DNA of 64,000 nt from Liolophura sinensis (taxonomy: Eukaryota > Mollusca > Polyplacophora > Chitonida > Chitonidae), in the NCBI RefSeq assembly GCF_032854445.1, contig NC_088305.1, positions 17,657,717 through 17,721,716 on the forward strand, given 5' to 3'. Below the pieces are notes generated by a model that made no database searches, had not been told where the DNA came from, and worked only from the letters and a program-made list of their open reading frames with translations. The translations under genes were made by a program, and so were the position numbers. This document shows, in pieces, positions 43,301-58,300 of this stretch; the stretch's first letter is position 1, and every line of letters starts with the position of its first letter.

Positions 43301-46300
43301 GGAACATATTCCCAAATTACTTTTAAATGTCCTCATTATTTCAGGACATGTTAAGATTACTAAAAAGAGTACTTTTAAGATATTTGGTCAATGGTAAAGA
43401 ATTAAGATTCATGAGATCTGAAAATGCTCATTAATTAACTGATACAATACCAATAATTATTACTAAATTTTGGTGGAAAATCATAGATCTGAGGGCTGCC
43501 AAATATAAATATTTTTAGTACCGTATGACCATGTAGGAGCATCTGGAAAAACTTGTGATCTTGATCATACTTACATGTAAATCTATTTCAATTATCAAAG
43601 CTGATCTCCCTGCCTACTGATCTCCCCTTAGATGACAAAACTATCCCTGTGGCCTCTTATCTTCCTTTGATTTGCTACACTGATTTTCCTGTTGGCTTAC
43701 CTCCCCTCTGCGAACTTCTTCAACAGGCTGGGAATATCCTGATTCCGCCGCACTCTGAACCACCTCTCCACTTGTCGCCTTGACATGGACGTCTTTTTTG
43801 ACAAACCCTGAAAACAAAGAATTTCAAGCAAGTTAAAAACTGTTTGAACAACATTTGTACAACAGACACTGCGTCACCCGAACATCAGCCCAAAGCTGTC
43901 ACAAATTCAGTACATATACACATGCCAGGGAAAAGGGCCTATGTGGCCATCTTTGTTCACTTATTCTGCGTCACCATAAGTGTAGTCAAGTATTTAAACA
44001 CTCCTGTGTGATATCAGAAATATAATCAGGTGTTTTTACGTGTGCTCCCTGTCTCATACCACAAGTGTAGCAAAGGTGTTGTTTTCCTGTGCTCCCGACT
44101 GATACCTGTAGTGTAGTCCATTGTTTTTTCAAATGCTTCTGTCTGATACCTGTAGCGTATTCAGATGTTTTTTCAAATGGCTGTGTGACACATGTAGTGT
44201 ATTCAGATGTTTTTTCAAATGCTCCCGTCTGATACCTGTAACGTAGTCACATGTCTTTTCAAATGTTCCTGTCTGATACCTGTAGTGTAGTCAGATGTTT
44301 TTTAAATGCTCCTGTTTGGTATCTGGAAACTAATCAGACGTTTTTTCAAATGCTTTTGTCTTATAAATGTAGGGTAGTCAGATGTTTTTTTCAAATGCTC
44401 CTGTCTGATACCTGTAGCGTATTCAGATGTTTTTTCAAATGCTCCTGCCTGATACCTGTAGCACAGTCAGACGTTTTTTCAAATGCTCCTGTCTTATAAA
44501 TGTAGGGTAGTCAGATGTTTTTTCAAATGCTCCTGTCTGCTACCTGTAGCGTATTCATATGTTTTTTCAAATGCTCCTGTCTGATACCTGTGGCGTATAC
44601 AGATGTTTTTCAAATTCTCCTGCCTGGTACCTGTAGCACAGTCAGATGTTTTTTCAAATGCTTTTGTCTTATAAATGTAGGGTGGTCAGATGTTTTTTCA
44701 AAAGCTCCTGCCAGATACCTGTAGCACAGTCAGATGTTTTTTCAAATGCTTCTGTCTTATAAATGTAGGGTAGTCAGGTGTTTTTTCAAATGCTCCTGTC
44801 TGCTACCTGTAGCATAGTCAGATGTTTTTTCAAATGCTCCTGCATGTTACCAGAACTGTACTAACGCCTTGTGTGTTGCTACAGTACATGCACATGTGTT
44901 ATTGAGGTTTGTCACAACTCCCAGTAGACCTGTACGTGTAGGCCTATACACATTGCCACCTGTCCTGGATGAACACATAAATATACATGTAACAAACCTG
45001 TAGCATGTCATCTGTAGGAGATCTGGCAACTTTGTAAGCATCTTCCAGGATAAGGTTGGGTTTGACTCTGCATGTGTTTTGTTTTAATCCTAATGCCAGT
45101 GCGACTGGTTTGGCAATAAACCTGTAAAGACACAAGTACATGTTAAGTTTAACAAACATTCTGTACAAAAACTAATAATGTACAGCGACAGTTCTGTGTA
45201 TATGACATATGCCAGACTTAAAGGAAAAATGAGGTAGTCTTGGGTATATCTTAAAACACCAATCAAATAAATAAATGACTGTATGCATATATGTACATGT
45301 ATGTCACCTGCATGTGCACGTACGTGTGTGACAACTGCATGTGCACATACATGTATGTCACCTGCATGTGCACGTACGTGTGTGACAACTGCATGTGCAC
45401 GTACATGTATGTCACCTGCATGTGCACGTACGTGTGTGACAACTGCATGTGCACGTACATGTATGTCACCTGCATGTGCACGTACGTGTGTGACAACTGC
45501 ATGTGCACATACATGTATGTCACCTGCATGTGCACGTACGTGTGTGACAACTGCATGTGCACATACATGTATGTCACCTGCATGTGCACGTACGTGTGTG
45601 ACAACTGCATGTGCACGTACATGTATGTCACCTGCATGTGCACGTACGTGTGTGACAACTGCATGTGCACGTGCATGTATGTCACCTGCATGTGCACGTA
45701 CGTGTGTGACAACTGCATGTGCACGTACGTGTGAGACAACTGCATGTGCACGTACATGTATGTCACCTGCATGTGCACGTACGTGTGTGACAACTGCATG
45801 TGCACGTACATGTATGTCACCTGCATGTGTACGTACGTGTATGACAACTGCATGTGCACGTACGTGTATGTCAACTGCATGTATGCATACGTTTATGTCA
45901 ACTGCATGTGCACGTACGTGTATGTCAACTGCACGTGCACGTACGTGTATGACAACGGCATGTACACATATGTGTATGTCAACTGCATGTACACGTATGT
46001 GTATGACAACGGCATGTACACATGTGTATGTCAACTGCATGTACACGTATGTGTATGTTGACCGCCTGTGCACGTATGTGTATGTCAACCGCCTGTGCAC
46101 GTACGTGTACGTCAACTGCATGTGCACATATGTGTATGTCAACTGCATGTCCACGTACATGTACGTGTACGTCAACTGCATGTGCACATACGTGCATGTC
46201 AACTGCATGTGCACGTACATGTATGTCAACTGCATGTACACATACGTTTATGTCAACAGCATGTGTACGTATGTGTATGTCAACTGCATGTACACATACG

Positions 46301-49300
46301 TTTATGTCAACTGCATGTGCACGTACACGTATGTCAACTGCATGTGCACATACGTGGATGTCAACAGCATGTGCACGTATGTGTATGTCAACTGCATGTG
46401 CACGTACATTTATGTCAACTGCCTCTGCACGTATGTGTATGACAACTTCCTGTGCACGTACGTGTATGTCAACTGCATGTGCACGTACATGTATGTCAAC
46501 TGCCTGTGCACATATGTGTATGACAACTGCCTGTGCACGTACGTGTATGTCAACTGCATGTGCACGTACGTGTATGTCAACTACATGTGCACGTATGTGT
46601 ATGTCAACCGCCTGTGCACGTATGTGTATGTCAACCGCCTGTGCACGTATGTGTATGTCAACTGCATGTACACGTACGTGTATGTCAACTGCATGTGCAG
46701 GTATGCGTATGTTAACCACCTGTGCACGTACGTGTATGTCAACCGCCTGTGCACGTACGTGTACGTCAACTGCATGTGCACATACGTGTATGTCAACTGC
46801 ATGTACACGTATGTGTTTTATTGATTATTGTTTAATGACATACTTATTTAAATGATGGTGGAGAAATCTGGAATGGTCAGGATAAACCACAGGCCTTTGT
46901 AAAGTTATCGCAGAACTTTCTCGTTCTTGTACGCCACATACAGGCACGAAGGTGGCAGTTATGATAAACGAATGTACATGTACATTGAGCAAAGTGCATG
47001 GACCATGTGTAGAAGTGTCAGCATGGCCAGCAAACATGACAAACAATAGGAGCGACAGAACCCAGAAGTTCTCTGTCTAAGGCTTGAAATCGCACAGTGT
47101 TCCCGTAGCATGCAGTCGTGTACATGTTACTTATACAACACAGCAGCATCATCCTCAACCATTATAAAAAAACATCAACGCATTTACATGTACACATGCA
47201 AGACTACATCATTTTTTCTCCATCATCAGACATACATGTACATATACGTGCACCTTATCCGGTATATATACAGCAGCTGAAAGTTTGATCCATGCACGAA
47301 GACAATATGTGTAGCTCTGACTGTGATCTTTTATTGATAAATGTACATCAACATGAATCGCCAATCTTGTCACGGTAATATCCCTCTCCCCCGTATTCAG
47401 CTGCCCCAGGGTAATGGCTGAGGATCAAACCCTTGCATCCCTCTAGGGCCACACAAGCAAGCATAAATGACCTCAAGTTGAGCCCACAACTACATGTAGA
47501 TGAATAATGTACTTAATTTACCTGATGCTAAGAATTCTATTGACCTAACAATTGCATACCTGAGAGCTTCAAACACAACCGAACTCATCTGGTCATACAG
47601 TGCAAAAATGACTTTACGGAGAACAACTCCAGTTGAATTGCATCATTATTTCATATTCCCAAGTGCTTAGGATCAAACGCAATGGTCCAGTTGAACTGAG
47701 TAATTGTGTATGCCAAGCTTTAGACAGCTAGTGTTTTGAAGTTTGTTTGGACAGCAGAATCATTTCCTGCCGGGAAAATTTAAGCACACAAATATTATTT
47801 ACTTATTTTTTGGACTGGTGTTTTATGCTGTACTTAAGTACATTTCATTTTACACATATATACCAGCCACCAACATTAAAGGACGAAACCAGGCAAAGCC
47901 TGAGGGAAAGCTGTGACCATCCACAGGCTGTTGAGAGCTACACCTTACCACATACAACAGCAGAGGTATCGATCCAGTGTTCAATAGATAATATGTTAAT
48001 CATGACAGATACTAGCACCTGCATGTATAAATGCACTTATTTGGAGGTGAAATTTTAGGTCATTTCAGGGTGTTCCAAAAGGGCAAATATCAGGCTGCAG
48101 CCAGCTGTCTACTGTTGTCCCCGTAGCCGCCTACTTACTGTTTAAATCGATAGTAATTGTGACATAATTGCTTTCAATTCAGCCGCCTACTTTTGAACTC
48201 TGACCTTCTCCAACTCTAAATGAAAACCCTGTCATTTACAGGACTCATATAAATACACTGTGCGCCAGATCATCAAGATTTCACTTACTACTAGTATTTG
48301 ATTGGTGTATTATGTCAATCTCAGAACAGTTAACGGCAGCTGAAGACCATGACCAAAATCCTCCTTTCAGCCATAATCATTATCGACATGATCATTTGGG
48401 GTCTGCATCTCAACTGACCCTCCCCCACCCCTCTAAAAAAGAACGGTTCCACTCTTAAGTTTTTTTGTTGATCTATTCATGATCAAATTTTCTTTATTAT
48501 TTTCCCTGTATATTGTTTTCTCTTCCATAAGCTGGAATAAAAATAGTCGGACTGGACAGTGTAGGGTTACCAAATTAGGAGGCCTTGAAGTCGAGGTTGT
48601 ACAGTAAATATGTATTAATGTACTTTGCATTGTTATTGCTGTTTGAAATTTTACTTAAATGCAACAGTGGCCAGCATCATGGTTGAAGGAAACGGGCCTA
48701 TACCCACGGGGAAACACAGCCGTCCACAGGTTTCTGGGGTCTTTCTCACCTACATGTACTGTACATGTGTGACCAGGAGGAACTCAGGAAGTGGCCGAGT
48801 GATCAGCATAACAGCGCAGCACAATGATCCAAGAGCCTCTCAATAACGCTGTCTCTGCCAAATCAAGTCCAGCTCATGCTGCTTTTGTCTCTGGTCGTAC
48901 ATGGGAAGATCTGCCAGCAACTTGCGGATGATCGGGAGGGTTTCACCCAAGCTTTGGCCAGTTTTCCTACACCATAATGCTGGCTGACGTCATAAATGTG
49001 AAACATCCTTGAATATGGAGTATCAAAACAAAAATCAAATCAATAAAAAGAAATTCCCCCGTCCCCTGACTTATCCAAGCAACATGTAAGAGTCTCCCAG
49101 TGGCAATATGTTTCAGTGTCTGTATATCACATCACAGAGCTCATCTTGCACATTTAAATTCCTCACGAACATCCCTGCTACATGCATGAAACAAAACTTG
49201 ACTTCAGATATACCAGAGGCCGCACTGTTTATCATCTAAATACTATAGGTCAATGACTTCAGCTGGCCTTGTTGTGATGAACCCATGTATAATAACAAAA

Positions 49301-52300
49301 TAAGCAGGGGTCAAACTACAAGCCCTGTGTACAAACAGCTAGATATCACACCCCGCATTTCTAGCATAATACAACAAGGTCATGTACACTGTATCTGTCT
49401 ATATACAGGTACTTGCTTATCTTATGGAGCTCAGCTTGAAGCAAGGTGAATCAATGAGCAAATCACTAACTAGAAAGGACCCCACCCCTATCCTCCCCTC
49501 CCCTTCCCTCCAACCACAGTTTGGTATTAGTCAATCACCCCTCCCATCACCCAATCCAAGCCAAATTGCCCTAGCATGAATCACAAGTCCACATCATTCA
49601 CCCCCCCCCCCCCCCTACTCCCCCCCCATGCCTGTCTCTTTACACATGAACAGATGTATGTAAATGTACAATGGAACCCTCAGAGAGTCACAGGCTATTT
49701 AACCACTCTACACACTGTGGGTATCGCATTACTCAGGCTAAATGCACATCTCCATGGGACTCTACAGGACACACTGTGTATCTGATAGCACAGGTCACAC
49801 CTTGAAAGAAAATGCTGATCAAAGACTTTTAGGAACCCACTAACCTGAACATATGTTCACCATTTTCCTATACCACTCAGTCTAAGTATACAAACCTTCA
49901 TACAGGAGAGCCATGGATATAATCAATTAATGGATATTGACATAAGAATTGACTTCTCTTGAACCACCACCCAACCATTTTCTTCAAATCTCGCCAATGT
50001 GACCATAGTTGGGTGACAAAAATTAAAACATCTTAGTACTGTATGAACCTTTCTATATGTAAATTAGGCTTGGGATAATAGGTCAACTCTATCAAGCAAA
50101 AACCTTTCTGAGATTATCGAATATCAACGAATTATTCCCGTTCAGTTTGTCATTTTCACATAATTGCCCACAAACTATCCAAAATTTAGAATCTAGGCTT
50201 TGTGCAAGACGACATAAAAATAAGCTTCCTCAAATTTTGTCACCACCAGAAGATGTAGTAAATTCCATCCAATTTTAATGCAACTTAGGTATGATTTAGC
50301 GCGTGCTTAGGAGTAATGTCATGTAAATATACAGGGCAAAGGTCATATGGGTTGGCTGCCATTTTAGACGAATTTTTTGAAAACGTCTTTTTCTCAAGAA
50401 CTAACAATCTGAATGTTCTAAAATTTGATATTCTTGTACACTGAAACTAGGTACATGCACATACAGTTTGACACATATATCGAAATTCGTTTACAACTTT
50501 TAAAGCTTTTGAATTTTGGTATAAACTTGAGGTACATGTATTCCAATGTATTTCAAATGACTGATTTTTATTCTGCTTTTAGTTTCTTCCTGTGTTGTGT
50601 ACTTGTCTTGAAAGTTTCAGCAATGTTCAAAAGTCTCTCATCTACTTATCATGCAGGTCTTATGAAAGACTTGCCATCTCTTCCAAAGAGAGGAAGCCAG
50701 TCCCAATTCAAGGACCCGTGGTAACCTTGATATTTTCATCGCCCACAGGCTTCCTTGACCCTGAGCAAACCTTGGATATCTTATTATGTGTTTTAATATC
50801 AAATCAAATGGTTGGCTTCTTAACAATAAGCAAATATTGCTATGGATGAAATCATGCATACCTTGGTGGGGACTCGAGATAAAAGATTTCAAGAACGGCT
50901 TGGAACAGGCAAAACTTTACACATGTACATGTCGGTGCATGCTGAACTTGGCTCTGCCTGGTTGTGTGTTCAGAGAGCCATGCGATCACACCCCTGGGTC
51001 ATTTGCCAGTCAGCAAGCATAAATTTGGTCACATGACCACACACCAGACTATTTATAGTTGCGCGATCACTCAGTTTCGGTGTACAATTAGTGCATTAAA
51101 GGAGAAGAAAATTTAAATATCAATCAAATACCATTGAAAAGAGTATGCATTTCTTCGCAGGTGAATGCCATAAAAAATTTCTAATATGTACCTCAAGTCG
51201 ATAAATTATAAATAAAGTGTGAGCCAATATCTGCTGTGGGCGACTCCATTTTACCTAAGAACTGGTCTTCTGTGTTAGGAGGAGAATTGCCATCGGAATC
51301 CGCCGAAGTGCAGTTCGTACATTTCCGGTAGAACTCTTCTTCCCACAAGGTAGCCAACAGTGCAGTTCGTTTCCCGCTTGACGATCGCGAAACGGGAATG
51401 TTGGGCGTAGGTTCCGAGTTTACACAAACGAGCCGGCAGTTTTAACGACTCGCAGTGGCAGAGAGTCAACACACCCAGGGCATAAATTACAGGGTGTTAA
51501 AGATGGAGGACGCAATGGACTCAGCGATTTATGCAATCTTTGCTTTATTCAGGCTTTACGTGTATGGCGAGGAAAGATGGCAAAATTATGCAGCAGGCAC
51601 CACCAGATAGAAAAAATGTGCTCTTTTCAGTCTACAGTGTCATGTTTTTAAGTTTTCTTCTCCTTTAAAAGTTAGTTCCCAGCAAAATAATGTTTGACAG
51701 TTACCAAGGTATTTGTCCAATCGTTGTGAAATTTTGCACACAGCATCTCAGTAATCAAGTCAACACACTGTATCAAGGATTACCCTGTAGATACAGGCGT
51801 GCTCCAATGACCAAGCACAAATGTATTATCTGTTGGATTTTGAAAATTTTACAAACAGACTCAAGATAAGTTTGACCACCTGTACGATCAGATAACGTTA
51901 AAATCTGGTATCACCACCAAGCTTTGGAATCACACTGAGACAGAGAGTTCGCATTGTGTTAATAGGGTGTGATTTGATTTTATGACTAACCACACCTCCT
52001 GAAGCAGATGTCTCACATCATCAAGATTGGATATCGTGGTATCAGGACGATACACTGCTTGTTTGAACTGGTCCCACAGATGTTCAATGGGATTGAGATC
52101 AGGAGAATTGGTGGGCCATTGCATTTTGTCCTCAATGCCTTCATGTTCAAAGAAGACATTTATCACTCTGATGTAGTTGTCCATAAAAAGAAATCCATTG
52201 CCATCTCGAATCTGTTTATAAATTTTCAAAAATCCAACCGATAATGCACTAGTGTATGCTCACTGGAGCACATCTGTATCTACTCGGTAATCTTTGCTAC

Positions 52301-55300
52301 AGTGTGTTGACTTGTGTTGACATCCAACAGCATATTTATCCTGTAATGGACACAACAATTCAGCCTACAATGCTGATGTATCATCAAATCAGTTCAGTCA
52401 CGTTGCTGTATTAAGTTAAAGAAAGGGAGATCACCTAGTCAACAAATGCATATGACATCAGTTACGGGATGCAGGAGTATAAACCCCTCCACATGACAAT
52501 TGTTGACGAATGAAAATGAGAGTATTTTTGTCTTATGGAATAAAAATACATACATGTACAAGGGATTTTTTTACAAGCATACATGAAAAATTGAAATAAA
52601 AAAAAAAAAATTTTCTATCAAAATGTCAATAAAAAACCTCAAAATAAGGCATGGTTGAGTTACGCCCAACTTTTTATACCTATACACTATATACGACTTT
52701 TGGGAGGCCTCCGTGGCTCAGTTTGTTAGCGCACTAGCGCAGTGTAATGACCCAGGAGCCTCTCACCAATGCCGTCGCTGTGAGTTCAAGTCCAGCTCAG
52801 GCTGGCTTCTTCTCCAGCCGTAAGTGGGAAGGTCTTCCAGCAACCTGCAGATGATCATGGGTTTCCCCCGGGTTCTGCCTGATTTCCTCCCACCATATTG
52901 CTGGCCGCCGTTGTATAAGTGAAATATTCTTGAGTATGGCGTAAAACATGAATCAAATAAATAAATAAATATCTACGACATGTATACATTGCATATCCAG
53001 GAATTTACTTTTATCCTAGGCATAAGGTTTTTCTTGAAAAAGACATTCGAGACTTTAGAAACACTTACATATACATGTACATCCATTTGTACCCAAGTTC
53101 TTTTTATAAATGCTGTCATACCCTACATATTTGCTAGGTGTACATTAAATATGCATAATCTACCTGTGTAGTTCATGCAAAGGTCACGTTCCCTTGTGTC
53201 AAGGCCACTTAAACAGATCTTTCTTACTACAATACTCTAACTCTTCAACCTTTTCACATGTCTGGAAGGCCCCAGATGCTTTAATCTCCACTGTGGACGT
53301 AGGCACATCTAAGGATGGTTTAAGAGAGAAAAATATGCAATAGTCAAATATCCAATATTTCAAAATATCCAATCCAAACACCAGTCCAATAAAATATACA
53401 ATGCATAAAGAAGTCCAATCGTGAATTTGGTAATTTACAGTAATTAATTCAAGTATATACTGAAGACATTACTCTGTGTACACAACACTGATAAACCCAC
53501 ACTTTTCTGTGAAGCCCTGAAATTGGCCAATCTTTATTAGGAATTAGTGTACATCAAGTTATGAAAAATGAATCAACCGTATAATAGAACAAACAGACCG
53601 TGACAGCGTCCATGAGTATGTGTATGACAGGCACAACAACTTATCTGAAGAGTTCAGTATGTACACAGAATTATCTCGCCTCAGAGCGCAGGTCAAAGGC
53701 ATCCACTGATGACCCCGTTGTATTACATGAGTAGGCCATCCTTAAAAAAATGTTTGTTAAGGATAGCCCAACCAACCCTCTAAAAAAAGGTCCTATTCTA
53801 AAGTGTTTATTGGGCTTTCGACAACATTTCTTTTCGTATTATGTCTTAATGTTAGTTTCTTTCATCACTCATGTCTTTCATTAGCTAGAAAAAAACAAAT
53901 TCCCTGCCAACAAACATTATTAAATTTCTTTTATACACGGGTGTTTTATCCACAGCATAGAATTTTTTCTCCTTCGTCTCAACACAATGATGTGAAGAAT
54001 CAGACCATAGCTTAAATATCTCGCCCAACCAGCCACACTACTAATTTTTTAAGCTTTTCATGAGCATAAACAAAAATGTAATTTCATAAAAGATCATTTT
54101 TCAACAATTTGTACACGAAGTATAAAACTACACATGCATGTATCTGTAACACATTCCCATTGTGTTATTGTACTTTATATGCACGTAAAACTTCAGGTCA
54201 AAGGATCAAATACATTTTAAGATAACAACCCTAGCATTTTGTTTAACAATGATTCTAGAACACAATACACTAAGTCAGGAACTCAGTAATTTACGGTGCT
54301 TAATAAACGCACATCCAATCACGATGGAGTATCCCCCATGTGCTATTGTGCTCTACATGTGTGCAAACCCTGAGCTCTATACATGCAGTCATTTCTCTAA
54401 GATACCAGTCGTGACTTTTTGTTGAACATCGCTTTCTCTGGACGCCGAAGTCGACGTTCAGGGTATGACACAATCTATGCCTGTACTTTATACATGCAAG
54501 CTATAAATAAAGGTATTCATCCTCAAAGTTGCAGGGGTAGAAACGTTTTCTTAAAAATGCCTGTTTTAGAGACTACCTACAGGTATTTACCTGTCCCCGT
54601 CAGTGCAACTTTTGACCCCAAGCACTCGCTCATCAGTGTGACTTTTAGAAAGTCTCTAATCTGTACTAGCACTAACAAATTGCCATGCACTGTCGCATAT
54701 ATTACAAACATATAATCTCAGTTTGGTGAAATTATTGTCTGTCAATATCCCCATCTTGGCGAAGCAATATCAGTCAACCCGTGTTACAGGAATATTTTGC
54801 TTCAGTAGCATTTCCCTTTGTATTCAATATTCTGTGAAGACCGGCACTTCCGCATAGTCAATCATCAAAACCAAACTTAAGCCCCATCCAGACTACCCCA
54901 CATCACTCAACTTTTGTTGACTCAACAAGAGTCAACTTGAAGTTGAGTCAACAAGTTGAGTAGATGAGTAGTAGCAATGATGAGTAGTCTGGATGGATTC
55001 TTCAACTTTGTTCAACAACACTCAACACCATCCAACATTGTTGAATCAGTAATGTGCATGTGTATTTTTTGTCAACAAGTTGAGTCAAGTTGAGTGAAAG
55101 TAGCCAATTATCTGGTGTGTAGAAATAATGCAACCGTTTCAAGGCAAGTGACCTTTGCAAAATGCTGGCAACAAAGGCGAGAGAGAGAAACTTGTCTCAT
55201 GATGAGACAGTTTTGTAGATACAGGAGTATGAAAAATACCCTTGCCTGAGCAACACTCTTTCCAAAGTTAACAAAGACAGGAATAAAAGAAAACCACTGT

Positions 55301-58300
55301 GTGCCATGCATTGGAGAGAAAGATGGAAAGTTCCCTCCAATTTAGTGAAAGTTTGGTACAAAAATACAGCTCAACACACGACAACAGTGTTGGACAATGT
55401 TGACCTATCGGATTTGTAGCTGAGTCAACAAAAGAACGATGTTGGATAGTCTGGATGGGGTTTTACTTGCGGGAGTTCAGCCTATATTTGTGTATGCAGG
55501 CGCTTCCCATTCAAGGGAAACAACCAAGGAAAAGCATCTGTGTGCGTTCATATTGATATGCATGTGTCTTGAATTGCTCCCCTTTACACCTGCAACGGCG
55601 ATAGGAAGAGACTGGGACAATAAATATTTACATCACATTTTATGATCTGATCGGTGTTTCACGCTGTACTCAAGAAGATTTAATTTACATCATGGTGGCC
55701 GGCAACTTGCACTGACTACAAATGCAATGGTGACAGACTCCTGCGTCGTGCATGACACTTCAATATTTGACTGATCCACTGCTCTGCATTGACTGTTCTC
55801 TAGTTCAGGCAGACTGGCGCTGTTCGTTCTGTCACAGATGTGGATCCTTTCGAGAAAGCATTAGGAAAAGCATTTTTGCCGATCTGATTTTGCTGTTGTT
55901 ATGATAGCTGAAGCGCGTTCTTCACCGTTGAAGGTAGGTATGGTCTCGGAACTGAAAGCGTAAATACGATAGGTTCGTTGACGACAGCCTTGTCCACTAC
56001 ATGACATCCTAACAGTGTTGACTTGTTTAAGCCGAAACTTACACATACATGGATACTGACTTAAAAATGATTGTAAACTTACTGGGTCTACCTCTCGCTG
56101 TGACAAGTGTATTTTTGGGGACCTCTCAAGGATAAAAATTGCAAGTTGCCAACAGGTAGACAGGAGTTATTTTGACCTCTGAAAATGTGATTTTGTCATG
56201 CACATTTTGACACAAACTTAGTTACCGGATCAGAGCAAAATATACAGATGAAATGTTACATTGTACCCCGAACAGTACGTACAATATGTAACACATGTAC
56301 ATGTAAGGACTGCTTTGGTGGCGTAATGGGTAGAGCCTCAAAGTCAGGAAACCCCAGTATCAAATCCGGGCATTTCAGTGGTGGTTGCACTTTGGCAGAA
56401 AAATTGCTAAGTTTGATGCTAACTCCTTTATGCACCTACATGTAGATGGTGTCAGATTCATGTGTAAAGGCTACTAGTCTTGTAGATGATAATAAATTTA
56501 CATCATTTCAATGGGGTTCTTTGCCGCACTCCAGAATATTTTACTTGTACGACAGAGGAGAGGAAGCCAATACAGCCTGGATCACATTGGTTCAAGGTTC
56601 CCGAGTTCCTGTGTTGCACTAGCATGCTAACCACAAGGCCATGAAGGCCATGGGATAATAAATAAATTATTCTCAGCATTACAGGCATTAAGTCAAGTCA
56701 GTACATGTACAGTATATTTAAAACTTGTGCCTAAAAAAATCATTAGCGACCAAACACAATTCCACACAATGTTCAAGTCAAAAGTTAAGAAATACAGCGT
56801 AAATGTTTGGATTGTTCTCAATCTTGTCAAGTACTCCCTGGGAAACCTTTGATACACAAGTGTGTATACTCCCTATACAGGAATCTGTAGGAGTCTACAC
56901 ATGCTACAGAATCAGTCATGCAGACAGCCTGTGTTGTAGTCAGGCAGGTTTATAATATCAGTTTGGAAGGATATATCGAGAGTGTTTAAAACAGAGAATG
57001 AAATACACCAACCTATGTGATCATGTACCCTGATTCCGCAACCTTTTCGCACGTGAAAGAGCAATATTAAGAGCAATTTATGCACACTCTTATTTTGATT
57101 TTGCAGACAAAACTACATGTATATTGGTTGGATTGGCCGATTTCAGAGCTTCACACAGAGTATGATTTTATCAGTCTACACAGAATAATGCGTTCAGAAT
57201 ACGCTTGAATAAACACCTTGCAAACATGCAAAACGGTTCAAGGACTACAGGAATGTTATTTCAAAAGACACTACAGAAACAATTTACGACAAATTACGTG
57301 TTATAGCACGTGCATAATTTAAGACAGGCATAAGGATCATACAGCTTGTTACTCGATGAATTCCATGACCTTTTCGCGACCTTTTCACATAGAATTCCAC
57401 CAGTTTTCTAGGACTAGTGACCCTAGAGTTTTTAACCATTATGCAGACATTTAGCCGCTTGCAAATATTTTGCAGTTCTATAGCGCACAAACAACATATG
57501 AACAGCAAATAAAATCCTTACTCCAGGTCAATAAGTAGAAAGCTAAAACAAGCAGTCTATAAACTAATCTCACATGATGAGACTGGAATTCTGCCCCATT
57601 GTTAGTTGTGGGCGGTGCGCAAACATACATATTAAACAGAGATGAGTTTCAACAAAACAAGTGACATCACACAATACAGTCAGAACATAACACCCTCAAG
57701 TAATATCATTTCATGCTATTTATGTCTACATATATTTTTTAAGAATTTGAGTTTGTTTACTTGTTAGACTTGCTTATGTGATTTATATATGACGGTCAAC
57801 TATCGGAATTTCCTTCAATGACAAAAGTGTTATTTCCCACAGTTTATAGATATTGCTTCTCTTTCTACATTTCACTAAAAATTTCACAAGATATTTTACA
57901 CCCAGATGCCATGACGCAGAATAAAAAAAAAACACATTTGTTTCATAATGTTCCAATCTAAGCTCAGTGGTATTAGATCATAATTCATCTACAGTGCACT
58001 TTTACATTTTTGCATGACCTCTGAAGTGGGAGTGAAGGAGAATGGCTGCATGAAAAATGCAGTATTTGCCACATTTTCTTCATTATTTTGGGTAGAACAG
58101 ATTTTACCTTCTTGATGTTTGTTGTATAAGCAGACACCACTGAAACCTTGTTTCATACCTGGGTATTCTTGGGATTTGGCTTGGTACTGAACAAGGTTCA
58201 AAGTTATGGGTTTACACAACAAACACCGCTATGATTATTATGTTAGCAAAGTGGGCATGTGCATGTACATGTATGCATACACATCTAATCAGTGATTGGC

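Noticed and set aside
44055-44850. Possible CRISPR-like array of 44-base repeats
   Set aside because: Units are contiguous with no unique spacers, the DNA is eukaryotic and no Cas-like genes are present. The same reasoning applies to the 49- and 53-base arrays.
45283-46824. 513-codon plus-strand frame and 383- and 246-codon minus-strand frames
   Set aside because: They are products of a 27-base tandem unit. Several frames on both strands stay open together and the peptides are simple Cys/Thr/Tyr/Val or His/Val/Asp repeats.
52703-52790. A true tRNA gene on the plus strand
   Set aside because: The same head occurs in many SINE copies joined to a common body and tail.
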